A stretch of DNA of 12,287 nt from Clostridiaceae bacterium (GCA_012511735.1 JAAZFK010000110.1:1-12287), one strand, 5' to 3'. Numbered from the stretch's first letter, positions 1 through 7,806 are shown. Notes: a model not told the origin generated them from the sequence alone. Numbers and translations: made by a program.

Positions 1-45
1 CGCCGATGACGGAATCAGTTTAGCATAATCCAGCCGCTACGCCCT

Positions 46-759
46 TCAACAAAGACCCAACCGACTGAAACTGGAAGAGGATTCAGCTCCTACAATCACA
101 TGGTCGAGAACCGGGATTCCCATCATCTTCCCCAGCTCTGAAAACTTCCTTGTCGATTCAATATCTGCCTGTGAGGGAGACGAATCGCCGCTGGGGTGGT
201 TATGGACCAGAACGATCGACGCCGCGTTGGCCTTGACGGCTTCCCGGAAAATATCGCGGGGATGGATGACTGCGGCCGCAAGACCTCCCTGGGAGATCTT
301 GACCGACTTGATAATCCGGTTGCGGGTGTCCAGCAAAAGAACGTGAAATTCTTCTCTTGGCAGATAACGCATGGTCGCTTCGACATGTTTGATCACATCA
401 TCCGGACCTGAAGCTTCGATTCTGATCTCCGATTTGCGTTCGGCCACCGCCCGCTGCCCGATCTCGACCGCAGCCAGTGTCCGGATGGACTTGACTCGGC
501 CAATGCCGGGTATGTCCTGAAGCTCCTGCGGACTCATCTCCAACAGACCTTTAAGCCCGCCACTCGCTTTCAGCACTTTTTGTGCCACCTGAAGTGCTGT
601 CTCCCCTCCCCGTCCGCTCACGAGAATGACGGCCAGTAATTCCGCGTGACTGAGCGATCCGATCCCTTTCCGCTCCGCTTTTTCATAAGGCCGCTCAGAC
701 ACAGGAAGTTCCTTCATGGTCAATCTGACCTCTTGTCCTCTTTTGTTTTCGTCAGTCAC
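46..759 (-). CDS. radC: RadC family JAMM/MPN-domain protein (DNA repair protein RadC)
   Basis: RadC family protein of 237 aa as called here. An N-terminal helix-hairpin-helix segment (around residues 70-105, containing IPGIGRVKS) precedes a C-terminal JAB/MPN domain. The metal-binding motif is intact: HNHPSGD followed by SPSQAD fits HxHx7Sx2D. The family was named for a repair phenotype later disputed, so the true role (perhaps a metalloprotease or nuclease, expressed in competence in some species) is unsettled. Start choice: the open frame extends to a TTG at 822, but GTG at 757-759 sits 9 nt behind an excellent Shine-Dalgarno (AAAGGAGAG on the minus strand, 767-775). An ATG at 717, giving the classic MKELPxxERP beginning, is the alternative. 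It lies 104 nt downstream of holA; that gap holds a perfect 10-bp palindrome (793-802) but no convincing terminator or promoter. The 45 nt beyond the stop contain no gene I can support. Confidence 0.93.
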   Translation of the reverse strand: MTDENKRGQEVRLTMKELPVSERPYEKAERKGIGSLSHAELLAVILVSGRGGETALQVAQKVLKASGGLKGLLEMSPQELQDIPGIGRVKSIRTLAAVEIGQRAVAERKSEIRIEASGPDDVIKHVEATMRYLPREEFHVLLLDTRNRIIKSVKISQGGLAAAVIHPRDIFREAVKANAASIVLVHNHPSGDSSPSQADIESTRKFSELGKMMGIPVLDHVIVGAESSSSFSRLGLC

Positions 760-863
760 CGCCAATCTCTCCTTTATCTTTTTTGAATTTTCCTTTGCAA
801 AGCAGGCAAAAGAAAGCCTCAAAATGCTTCTGTTTCAGATGAGATAAGTAGAAGGCAGGTAGG

Positions 864-1907
864 TCAGTTGCCTCCGCAAGCCCGGATGACCAGGATCGAC
901 AAGGCGTCTTCCTCCGCAAGGCGGCCTGTTTTGACCGCGTAATCAGCCTGGAAACAATTTTCCAACATCACTTCCAGCCTTTCCAGGTTAAACCGCCTGG
1001 CTTGTTGGGCCAGTTTACGGGCAAAAAACCGGCTTTGAGTGACTCCACTCGCTATGATTCCATCACTTGTACCTGCTTCAGACGCCACCAGCAAATCACG
1101 TGTCTGTCGCGCCAGCATGGTTTGGATAAACAAGGGCGCTTCCCGTCTTGCAAGCAAAACATCCAGCCGCTCCAAGGCCTGTTCAATCCGACCCGCGGCG
1201 ATGGCATCCGTCAGGTCAAAGATTTTTCCTGTCAGGTCCTCACGGCACAGATAGTCAATATCAGAAAGGGTAATATCACGATGTTGCTTATAACGAAAAT
1301 ACAGAAAGACCGTGGTCAATTCATTGAAAATATCCGCCATGGACGATTCACAGCGCTGAATCAGAGATTCTGCCGCCTCCCTGGTAATCCTGAGCTCTTC
1401 CCGGCTGCACAGGACGGAAATCCATCGCTGAAGATCCGCCAGGCTCTGGCGGCCCAGCTTGGCAGTTAAGGCGCCCTGTCTGCGCATTTTTCGCAGCAGT
1501 GGATGAGCCGCACTGACGGTCTCTTCCGTAAACACCAGGTGACAGTTCTCCGGAAGTGATGTCAGGGCATCCGTCAACTCGGCGGTCAGGTGATCCTTAC
1601 CTGGCTTCGCAAAAAAGCCACTTTGGTCCAGGGTGATCACTTTATGATTCGAGACCAGAGGAGGGGTTCTGATTTCGGCAAGCAGACGGTTGCTATCAAT
1701 TGAGGACGGCCTTCCATCCCCGACCAGTTTGACCAGATCCATGGTCTCGGCGCCGGGACTTATCAGGCTGGTCAGAATCCGGTCCCGCACCTGCCTGATC
1801 AGGAAGTCTTCCTCACCGGTTAAAATGTAGGCAGAGCGATCCGCCGCCCGTCGAAGATCTCTGTCGGTTTCCGTATAATCAAGCCATTTGTCAAGAATCG
1901 GTCTCAC
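864..1907 (-). CDS. holA: DNA polymerase III subunit delta (HolA)
   Basis: Delta subunit of the clamp-loader complex, 347 aa, close to the usual 330-350. Delta opens the beta sliding clamp during loading at the replication fork. What supports the call: the N-terminal YILTGEEDFLIRQ block (about residues 27-39), typical of the degenerate AAA+ fold of HolA; a middle segment with VFTEE; and the C-terminal collar-domain pattern with AxxxxxFxxxxLxxxxxxCFxADYAVKTGR (about residues 300-329). The start is a GTG at 1905-1907. There is no ATG in the first 50 codons, and an AGAGGA-type Shine-Dalgarno lies about 10 nt upstream (1918-1924), overlapping nothing but the spacer and the end of comEC. The gap to the comEC stop is 20 nt, so the two are probably cotranscribed, as comEC and holA are in Bacillus subtilis. 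The function is essential in known bacteria. Confidence 0.94.
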   Translation of the reverse strand: MRPILDKWLDYTETDRDLRRAADRSAYILTGEEDFLIRQVRDRILTSLISPGAETMDLVKLVGDGRPSSIDSNRLLAEIRTPPLVSNHKVITLDQSGFFAKPGKDHLTAELTDALTSLPENCHLVFTEETVSAAHPLLRKMRRQGALTAKLGRQSLADLQRWISVLCSREELRITREAAESLIQRCESSMADIFNELTTVFLYFRYKQHRDITLSDIDYLCREDLTGKIFDLTDAIAAGRIEQALERLDVLLARREAPLFIQTMLARQTRDLLVASEAGTSDGIIASGVTQSRFFARKLAQQARRFNLERLEVMLENCFQADYAVKTGRLAEEDALSILVIRACGGN

Positions 1908-1927
1908 CTGGCGGGTGTCCTCTTTTC

Positions 1928-4141
1928 TCAGTCATCGGGGCTTTTCAGCCACGTTGTTATGGTACCCTTTCCTCCCCGGATCTTCAAGAAAACCGCGCCG
2001 CTCCTGTCGGTCCGATAGAGACTTGCACCGCGCTGGTCCAGGCGGTCCAGCACATCGGGATGGGGATGTCCGTAGCGGTTGTTGCGACCCGATGAGATCA
2101 GCGCGATGCCTGCGTCGCAGGCGTCCAGAAAAGCGTCCGAACTCGAATACCTGGAACCGTGGTGAGGGACATGGAGCAGCCGGGAGGAAAAGTCCCTGCC
2201 AGTCCGGATGAGCTGTCCCTCGCCTTCCTCTGTCAAGTCCCCCGTCATCAGGATCGACAAACCTTCTATGGTCACCCTCATCACGAGCGAAGCCTCGTTC
2301 AGGTCGACCAGGCCTTCTCTTGGCGCCGGGTGCAAGACTTCGACCAGCCAGCCATCCAGACTGAATGAGTCACCCTGCTTTAAAGAATCGACCGCAGTCC
2401 CGGATTGATAGGCTATCAACAAAAGTTCATCGGTCATGTTGTCTTCCTCATCAACCTCCCTGGCATCCACCGCCGGCAGAAACAGTTGCCCGATGAATCC
2501 GGCCTCCATTAATTCCGCGATCCCGGCAGCGTGATCCGCATGCGCATGCGTCACGACGGCCAGGTCAATCCTTCGAAGCGACAGGGTTCTGGCGGCTGGA
2601 ATGATTGTGCTGAAACCATTCCCCTTATCACCTCCATCAATCAGTAGACTTCGGCCGGATCCGGACACAAATAAACTTGCGTCCCCCTGGCCTACATCCA
2701 GGAAAAGAACCTGGCTCTGATCAGGATGGTAAAAAACCAGCCAAACTGCGAGGATCCAGATCAATGACGCGAGAAGCACACAAGTCAGACGCAAGGGTCT
2801 CCTGCCTAAACGGTTCAGTTTCAGAAGGAAGATGACGGTCGGCAGTGGTATCAGGAGAAAGATCAAACGAAGTGGAACGAAAGCCTGATTAAACTTGGCG
2901 ACTATTTCAGACAAGCACAAAATGAGCCAAGAGACTGGTTTCAGCAAGAATAAAAACAAGCTTATTGCCAGCTTCTCTACTCCTGTGCCTGCAGGAAGGC
3001 AGGACAGGATCAACACCGCCGGATAAGAGACAGCCATCAGGCAGGCCGCCAGAGGCAGGGCGATCACGTTGACCAGAGGGGACAGCAGGTGAATTCCGGG
3101 AGAAGTCGTCATCTGATAAGGCAAAAGGATGAGTTGAGCTGTAAGCGAAAAGCAAAGAGTAGTTTTAAACTTCTGTCGAATCGAATCCTCCCGGCAGGAC
3201 AGGCGCGTGGCTGTATAGGAGACGGCTCCTGCAGTTGTGAGACTCATCCAAAAAGACTGGTCGTAAATGGAATAGGGCTGGCTTACCAGCAGCGCCGATC
3301 CGGTCAAAAACAAGAGATTGAAAAGATCCCTGCGCTGTCTCATAAGGGGATCCAGTCTGGTCGCCATGGTCATGATCGAGGCTCTGCTGATGCCCGTCTT
3401 CCAGCCGCTCAGAATTCCCGGCAAGAGGATCAGAGGAAGTGTCAGCCCCTGTCTCAGTCGTCTGGGGGAGGATGTTCGCCGGGCCAGCCAGGCGGCAGGT
3501 CCAAGGAGAAAGATCAGATGGGTTCCTGACACGCTCGTTAAATGTGAAAGGCCAGAGGCCCGAAGCCAGTAGGTCTCTTTGTCTTCCAAAAGCCGTGTAT
3601 CCCCAAGAGTCAGGGAAAGAAGAAGTGGTCCGGGTGGTGTTCTCCAAAAGGAAGCATGACGCAGTCTGACCCAGTCCCGCAGCCGGTCCGGCAACCTCTT
3701 CAGAGCCAGGATCCAGTTGTCGCGCGGACTTATTTCGACCTGGCGGGCATAACCGGTCCAAACAGCGCCTTTGGACCAAAGCCAGTTTCGCTCAGAAAAA
3801 CCACCGGGATTGCGTGACCCCTCACCGCAAGCGAATACAGCCTTGCCTCTTATCCGGTCACCACGGCGGGCAGGGGTTTCCACATAGAGCAGGACGGTCA
3901 CTCCCTGGTCGAGGCGGATCTCTTGTGTCCGGCCGGCCTCCGGTTCTCCAGGCAGAGGACAAGCCGGATCTGTGACCAGGCCTGTGAATTCAATCATTTC
4001 CGCTGGAAGCCGTCCCTCCCCGCTTGCCAGCTTACATCGCGTGAAAATAAAAGCCAGGCCAATGACCAGGACGAAACAGAGCGCGCCCGGACGGAAGACA
4101 ACGACCCTTAAGAGCTTGCGATGATCCAACTCTCCTGTCAT
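1928..4141 (-). CDS. comEC: DNA internalization competence protein ComEC/Rec2
   Basis: Polytopic membrane channel that takes single-stranded DNA into the cytoplasm during natural transformation; 737 aa, a full-length architecture. Order of parts: one N-terminal membrane segment (about 11-33); an extracellular OB-like domain ending in NPGGFSERNW (111-120); the Competence domain with LTLGDTRLLEDKE and GLSHLTSVSGTHL (177-209), then many hydrophobic helices to about 470; and a C-terminal metallo-beta-lactamase domain beginning FLDVGQGDA (480-488). The MBL motifs are intact: HAHADH (532-537), TGD (633-635), HVPHHGS (657-663) and GHPHP (691-695). The family's usual SGLH appears here as SGTH. ATG at 4141 is the earliest possible start because an in-frame TGA lies at 4145-4147, yet no good Shine-Dalgarno precedes it; an AGGAGAG falls just inside the coding region. 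No reading-frame damage is visible, so the uptake channel is potentially functional. Confidence 0.95.
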   Translation of the reverse strand: MTGELDHRKLLRVVVFRPGALCFVLVIGLAFIFTRCKLASGEGRLPAEMIEFTGLVTDPACPLPGEPEAGRTQEIRLDQGVTVLLYVETPARRGDRIRGKAVFACGEGSRNPGGFSERNWLWSKGAVWTGYARQVEISPRDNWILALKRLPDRLRDWVRLRHASFWRTPPGPLLLSLTLGDTRLLEDKETYWLRASGLSHLTSVSGTHLIFLLGPAAWLARRTSSPRRLRQGLTLPLILLPGILSGWKTGISRASIMTMATRLDPLMRQRRDLFNLLFLTGSALLVSQPYSIYDQSFWMSLTTAGAVSYTATRLSCREDSIRQKFKTTLCFSLTAQLILLPYQMTTSPGIHLLSPLVNVIALPLAACLMAVSYPAVLILSCLPAGTGVEKLAISLFLFLLKPVSWLILCLSEIVAKFNQAFVPLRLIFLLIPLPTVIFLLKLNRLGRRPLRLTCVLLASLIWILAVWLVFYHPDQSQVLFLDVGQGDASLFVSGSGRSLLIDGGDKGNGFSTIIPAARTLSLRRIDLAVVTHAHADHAAGIAELMEAGFIGQLFLPAVDAREVDEEDNMTDELLLIAYQSGTAVDSLKQGDSFSLDGWLVEVLHPAPREGLVDLNEASLVMRVTIEGLSILMTGDLTEEGEGQLIRTGRDFSSRLLHVPHHGSRYSSSDAFLDACDAGIALISSGRNNRYGHPHPDVLDRLDQRGASLYRTDRSGAVFLKIRGGKGTITTWLKSPDD

Positions 4142-4170
4142 GGATCAATGATGCAGTCAGGCTTGCCGGC

Positions 4171-4203
4171 CCGGAGTCAGTGGTTTTACCTGTCAGCCTC
4201 CGG
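4171..4203 (-). other. Imperfect hairpin between engB and comEC
   Basis: Inverted repeat CCGGAG (4171-4176) and CTCCGG (4198-4203), with weaker internal pairing around CAGGT/ACC-CTG. It lies between the engB stop and the comEC ATG. No run of T follows it on either strand, so it is not a standard intrinsic terminator. It might be an mRNA structure affecting comEC translation or a processing site, but this is inference only. Confidence 0.35.
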
Positions 4204-4210
4204 TTTAAAG

Positions 4211-4861
4211 TCAAAACGACACCAAGTCCTGCCCTGTCAGTTCCGCGATCCGTTCCTCCAGCTGCCTGATTCTCTCATCGCGGGGAGTCAGCCCGGCTGA
4301 CACAGAGATGGGCGGCAGGACTTTTCCTTCAGCCTCTTCGACGTATTCCCGGACAGCTGCCCAGACCTCCCGTTCAGCCTTGACGATCCCCGACCTGGAC
4401 AGCTTGTCCGCCTTGGTCAGGACCAGCTGCCAGTTGATGCCCTGCCGGCTCAGAAATTCCAGCATCTGGCGGTCCGGATCACCCAGGCCCCGCCGGATGT
4501 CCAGCAACAAAAGCACCAGCGCGATGGGCCGGTCTGATCTGAAATAATCATCACTCACTTTGGAAAAGGCCTGTTTCTCGCTGCCTGACGTCTTGGCGTA
4601 GCCATAGCCAGGCAGATCAACCAGGTAATATTCGGGTGACAGTTCATAAAAGAAGACCATCCGGGTCTTCCCGGGAGTCTTGCTGGTACGGGCCAGATTT
4701 TTCCGTTTTCCGAGGGCGTTCACCAGGCTGGATTTACCCACATTCGACCGTCCCACCAGGACGATCTCCCGTCTGGAAGGGCGGGGAAACTGCTTGCTGG
4801 AAGCCGCTGCCTGGTAGGCAATACCGGCCGTCTGATGCTTCTTTTTCTTTGTCTCTGACAC
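4211..4861 (-). CDS. engB: Ribosome biogenesis GTP-binding protein EngB (YsxC/YihA)
   Basis: TrmE-Era-EngA-EngB family GTPase needed for assembly of the large ribosomal subunit; cytoplasmic, 216 aa as called. All G motifs are visible in this numbering: G1 GRSNVGKSS (37-45), G2 TPGKT (62-66), G3 DLPGYG (82-87), G4 TKAD (149-152) and a G5-like SVSAG (186-190). The N-terminus is Lys-rich (ETKKKKHQT). Start choice: an upstream TTG (4868-4870) is directly adjacent to the Shine-Dalgarno and so is badly spaced, whereas GTG at 4859-4861 sits 9 nt from AAAGGGG (4871-4877 on the minus strand). The gene heads the minus-strand block engB-comEC-holA-radC and is divergent from the prs pair. I could not identify a clear promoter of its own in the short divergent region or the start of the prs copy. 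Confidence 0.95.
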   Translation of the reverse strand: MSETKKKKHQTAGIAYQAAASSKQFPRPSRREIVLVGRSNVGKSSLVNALGKRKNLARTSKTPGKTRMVFFYELSPEYYLVDLPGYGYAKTSGSEKQAFSKVSDDYFRSDRPIALVLLLLDIRRGLGDPDRQMLEFLSRQGINWQLVLTKADKLSRSGIVKAEREVWAAVREYVEEAEGKVLPPISVSAGLTPRDERIRQLEERIAELTGQDLVSF

Positions 4862-4863
4862 CT

Positions 4864-4890
4864 GTGACAACCCCTTTCTTCTGCTATACT
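4864..4890 (+). promoter_or_regulatory. Extended -10 sigma-A type promoter for the prs-like pair
   Basis: TGCTATACT (4882-4890) matches an extended -10 element (TGnTATAAT, 5 of 6 in the hexamer). GTGACA (4864-4869) matches 5 of 6 of TTGACA, but with a short 15-nt spacer, so the extended -10 probably carries most of the recognition. Transcription would start near 4897, giving a leader of only about 15 nt that holds the ribosome binding site GGAGG (4900-4904), 7 nt before the ATG at 4912. Predicted by eye. Confidence 0.55.
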
Positions 4891-4911
4891 TGTAGCACCG
4901 GAGGATGATGT

Positions 4912-6189
4912 ATGTTTAACCTTGCGTTTCCGGCCGACCAGTCTGTAAAAAACCTTTTCGGAGATGAACCTGCCCTGGATTCTTACGGACCGATCGGCTT
5001 GATCACTGAGCAACTCGACCCTGCGCTGGCTGAACGGATCAACCATCAGCTCAGCTTGCGAAGACAGGACAAGGCTCGTCAAAACCCCGATATAGCCGGT
5101 ATCCCCGGCTATGTTCGGCAGGACTACCGGATCAGGGTTGACCTGTCCCGCTTCAGTTCCGGTGAGGGCAAGGCCCAGATCATCGATTCGGTGCGCGGCC
5201 ACGACCTTTTCATCCTGACGGATGTCCTCAATTACGGCGTTCATTATAGTCGATACGGTTCGGATGTGTCGATGACACCGGATGAACACTTCCTTGATCT
5301 GGTCCGGCTCATCCTCGCCTCACGCGATTCCGCAGCCCGCATCCACGTCATTATGCCCTTCCTCTTCGAAGGCCGTCGTTTCCGGCGCGCTGCCCGCGAA
5401 TCGCTTGATTGCGGCGCCATGCTCCGCTACCTTTTCAGCCTGGGAATTGATAATTTCATCACCTTCGATGCCCACGATTCACGGGTGGCCAATGCGGTAC
5501 CCAATTCCAACTTCGAATCTTTTCCAACCTCCTACCAGAGCATCCGGACCATCCTCGACACCATACCCGACCTGAAAATTGACGGAGATTCGCTGATGAT
5601 CGTCAGTCCCAACGAGGTCAGCATCAACCGCTGCATCTTTTTTGCCTCGGCCATGCAGGTGCCCCTTGGGATCTTCTACATGAGAAGGGACTTCAAATAC
5701 CTGGGCGACCAGCTGCGGCAGGTCACAACCAGAACTTACCTGGGCGACTCGGTGGAGGGGAAGGACATTATCATTGTCGCCGATATGCTGGACAGCGGCA
5801 GGGACCTTGTGGCCAGTGCCAGTGAGTTGAAATCACGCGGTGCCAGGCGCGTGATCTGTTCGGTCTCCTATTCTCAATTTACAGAGGGCATCGACAACAT
5901 CAGACAGGCCTGGGAGAGTGGAATTATCGAACGGGTCTTCTCGACGGATATGTCCTACAGGCCTCCCGAAGTCTTGTCCTCACCCTGGTACACCGACATC
6001 CCCATGGCTGATGACCTGGCACTTCTCATCTCGGCGCTTAACCACGACGCCTCCCTGTCCAGGTTGATGGCGCCGGCGGCCCGCATCGATGCCCTGCTCG
6101 AGGAGCGGGGCTATCGTTCGTCGGGTCAGGAGGACGTGGACACCATAGACAACCGACAACTTTCGATTACAGATTTTACCCGACCCTAG
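4912..6189 (+). CDS. Divergent ribose-phosphate pyrophosphokinase paralogue (Prs-like, copy 1)
   Basis: 425 aa, about 100 longer than classical Prs (around 315). Prs makes PRPP from ribose-5-phosphate and ATP. Family signs: RFSSGE (80-85) where classical enzymes have FSDGE, RGHDLFIL (96-102), the block MPFLFEGRRFRR (148-159), FDAHD (185-189) in place of VDLHA, and a phosphoribosyltransferase-like PRPP loop at 285-298. Several active-site positions are altered relative to classical Prs and to copy 2: Arg156 replaces the ATP-contacting Gln of the RQ pair, Met257 (YMRRD) replaces the catalytic-loop Lys of KRR, and Ala290 replaces the first Asp of the VDD loop (VADMLDSGRD). The first 75 or so residues are an extension not found in classical Prs. 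A non-conserved tail follows about residue 400. It has a clear GGAGG site and is the first gene of a two-gene unit. It may be a weak enzyme or a regulatory partner of copy 2. Confidence 0.8.
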   Translation: MFNLAFPADQSVKNLFGDEPALDSYGPIGLITEQLDPALAERINHQLSLRRQDKARQNPDIAGIPGYVRQDYRIRVDLSRFSSGEGKAQIIDSVRGHDLFILTDVLNYGVHYSRYGSDVSMTPDEHFLDLVRLILASRDSAARIHVIMPFLFEGRRFRRAARESLDCGAMLRYLFSLGIDNFITFDAHDSRVANAVPNSNFESFPTSYQSIRTILDTIPDLKIDGDSLMIVSPNEVSINRCIFFASAMQVPLGIFYMRRDFKYLGDQLRQVTTRTYLGDSVEGKDIIIVADMLDSGRDLVASASELKSRGARRVICSVSYSQFTEGIDNIRQAWESGIIERVFSTDMSYRPPEVLSSPWYTDIPMADDLALLISALNHDASLSRLMAPAARIDALLEERGYRSSGQEDVDTIDNRQLSITDFTRP

Positions 6190-6205
6190 ACAAGGAGCTG
6201 GAAAA

Positions 6206-7444
6206 ATGAGAGAGACAACACCGCCGAATCAGATCAAACGAGGCGACTCCAATTATTACACCTACGATCAGTACGGCAACAATCCCATGCTGCCTATTGC
6301 GCCTGTCGCGCTGATCGCTTTGAAAGGCGCACATGATTTCTCCCTGGAGGTCAACAACGCCCTGATCGCCCGGCGCAAGGACTACCTTTCAGGCGCCATG
6401 CCAAAAGAGGTTCCCGCAGGCTTCATCCGGGAGGATTTCCACGTGCCAGTCAACACCTTCCGTTTCTCGTCCGGTGAAGGCAAGGCCGTCATTGAGAGCA
6501 CGGTGCGGGGGCATGACCTCTATATTCTTTGCGACGTGACCAATTATTCTGTGACCTACAAGATGCGGGGCGCTTACAACCGGATGAGTCCGGATGACCA
6601 TTATCAGGATCTGAAACGCGTCATCCTTGCGGCTTCCGGCAAGGCCCGCCGGATTAATGTCATCATGCCCTTCCTCTACGAAGGCCGTCAGCACAGGCGA
6701 AATGCCCGCGAATCACTCGACTGCGCCCACATGTTGATCGAACTCGACCAGCTGGGAGTCAACAATTTCATCACCTTTGACGCCCACGACGACCGGGTCG
6801 CCAACGCTACGCCGACCTCGGGCTTCGAGAACGTGCCCACCACCTACCAGGTCCTGGAAACCATGGTCAGGTCCTACCCGGATATCCGTTTCCTTCACGA
6901 TGAAATGATGATGATCAGCCCGGATGAGGGCGCCATCTACCGGGCCATGTACTATGCCTCTGTTCTGGGTATACCGCTCGGAACCTTTTACAAAAGACGT
7001 GACTATACCGTCATTAAGAACGGGCGCAATCCGATCATCGCTCATGAATTTCTGGGCCAGCCGGTGGATGGCCGTGATGTGATCATCGTCGATGACATGA
7101 TCTCTTCAGGCGAATCCATGCTGGAGATCGCGAAGACACTGAAAGCCAGCCGGGCCAGAAAAATCTTCTGCGCCGCCACCTTCGGGCTCTTCACGGACGG
7201 CCTGGACGAGTTTAACAAGGCGCATGAGGATGGGATTATTGACGCTGTTTTCTGTACCAACCTGATCTACCGGGCGCCGGAACTGCTGTCAGCACCCTGG
7301 TACAAGGATGTCAGCGTGTCCCGGTTCGTGGCCTTAATCATCGATGCGCTGAACCATAACGCTTCCCTCTCCTCCCTGCTGGATCCGACGACCAAAATCC
7401 GCACCCTGCTCCACGCCCTCGACAATGACGGGCGGACAGACTAG
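6206..7444 (+). CDS. prs: Ribose-phosphate pyrophosphokinase, long form (Prs-like, copy 2)
   Basis: 412 aa, long-form relative of PRPP synthetase, which supplies PRPP for purine, pyrimidine, NAD, His and Trp synthesis. An N-terminal extension of about 80 residues precedes the recognisable core: RFSSGE (86-91), RGHDLYIL (101-108), MPFLYEGRQHRR (154-165) with the ATP-site Arg-Gln pair kept, FDAHD (191-195) with the active-site His, the catalytic flexible loop YKRRD (262-266) with its Lys, and the PRPP loop VIIVDDMISSGES (292-304). The loop reads DDMISSGES rather than DDMIDTGGT, so it is not perfectly canonical. It shares long identical blocks with copy 1 (NARESLDC versus AARESLDC, NNFITFDAHD, ALNHxASLS), so the two arose by tandem duplication. 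It begins 16 nt after copy 1, with AAGGAG (6192-6197) 8 nt before the ATG. Its stop lies in a CTAG shared with the convergent HIT gene. Confidence 0.84.
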   Translation: MRETTPPNQIKRGDSNYYTYDQYGNNPMLPIAPVALIALKGAHDFSLEVNNALIARRKDYLSGAMPKEVPAGFIREDFHVPVNTFRFSSGEGKAVIESTVRGHDLYILCDVTNYSVTYKMRGAYNRMSPDDHYQDLKRVILAASGKARRINVIMPFLYEGRQHRRNARESLDCAHMLIELDQLGVNNFITFDAHDDRVANATPTSGFENVPTTYQVLETMVRSYPDIRFLHDEMMMISPDEGAIYRAMYYASVLGIPLGTFYKRRDYTVIKNGRNPIIAHEFLGQPVDGRDVIIVDDMISSGESMLEIAKTLKASRARKIFCAATFGLFTDGLDEFNKAHEDGIIDAVFCTNLIYRAPELLSAPWYKDVSVSRFVALIIDALNHNASLSSLLDPTTKIRTLLHALDNDGRTD

Positions 7445-7791
7445 ATAATTCTGGGACCCAGCGGAAGACCGCCAATCAGGTGATAGTGGACGTGCATAAC
7501 GGTTTGACCGGCGTCTTCCCCGCAATTATTGATCAGCCTGAAGCCTTGCGACTCCAAGCCGCAGACGCGGACTATTTCCGGCAAGGCCTGGTGAAGTTTG
7601 GAGAGGAGGCTCAGGCCTTCATGACTGGAAGTCATCTCGTAGAGGTTGGAAAAATGCCGCTTGGGGACGATCAGGAGATGGACGGGCGCCACTGGATTCA
7701 AATCCTCAAAGGCGATCAGGTCCTCATTCTCAAAGCGGGTTTTTGAAGGTAGCTTTCCTTCGATAATTTTACAAAAAATACAGTCTTCCAT
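7441..7791 (-). CDS. HIT family protein (histidine triad nucleotide-binding, HINT-like)
   Basis: 116 aa, normal for the HINT branch of the histidine triad superfamily, small cytoplasmic hydrolases that act on purine nucleoside phosphoramidates and aminoacyl-adenylates. Visible signs: N-terminal CIFCKIIEG (4-12) with a CxxC that often binds zinc in this branch, the AFEDLNPVAPVHLLIVPKRH stretch (27-46), and the triad itself HVHYHLIGG (100-108), in which the middle His102 would be the nucleophile. ATG at 7791 follows a GAGGG site about 7 nt upstream. It starts 15 nt behind the alaS stop, so it should be cotranscribed with alaS. That pairing is suggestive because HINT proteins can hydrolyse aminoacyl-adenylates formed by tRNA synthetases, but a functional link here is inference. 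Its TAG stop and the TAG of the convergent prs copy 2 share one CTAG. Confidence 0.93.
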   Translation of the reverse strand: MEDCIFCKIIEGKLPSKTRFENEDLIAFEDLNPVAPVHLLIVPKRHFSNLYEMTSSHEGLSLLSKLHQALPEIVRVCGLESQGFRLINNCGEDAGQTVMHVHYHLIGGLPLGPRII

Positions 7792-7806
7792 CTGACCGCC
7801 CTCTTT

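Noticed and set aside
1..45. Possible promoter or start of a further gene (mreB often follows radC in Bacillota)
   Set aside because: A TATGCT-like box is visible on the minus strand, but the only ATG nearby meets a stop within three codons and there is too little sequence to judge.
793..802. Perfect palindrome CTTTGCAAAG between holA and radC as an operator or terminator
   Set aside because: Short, AT-rich, not followed by a T-run, and not matching a LexA or other operator I can name.
760..822. Extended radC N-terminus from a TTG at 822
   Set aside because: No good ribosome binding site for the TTG, whereas GTG at 759 follows AAAGGAGAG; the extra residues do not resemble RadC.
1002..1469. 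155-codon plus-strand frame antisense to holA
   Set aside because: It lies wholly opposite HolA, has Cys/Gln/Arg-rich low-quality composition and no ribosome binding site I could support.
3165..3779. 204-codon open frame on the minus strand inside comEC
   Set aside because: It overlaps the intact ComEC frame entirely, has no recognisable domain, and its length is expected by chance in moderately GC-rich sequence.
6157..6186. C-terminal QLSITDF of Prs copy 1 resembling a PIP box or beta-clamp motif
   Set aside because: A seven-residue match to a degenerate motif in a poorly conserved tail; bacterial clamps use a different consensus and a PRPP enzyme has no evident reason to bind one.
7451..7461. 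CTGGGACCCAG as a bidirectional terminator at the prs/HIT junction
   Set aside because: The loop is a single base and no T-run follows on either side; it lies within the HIT coding region.
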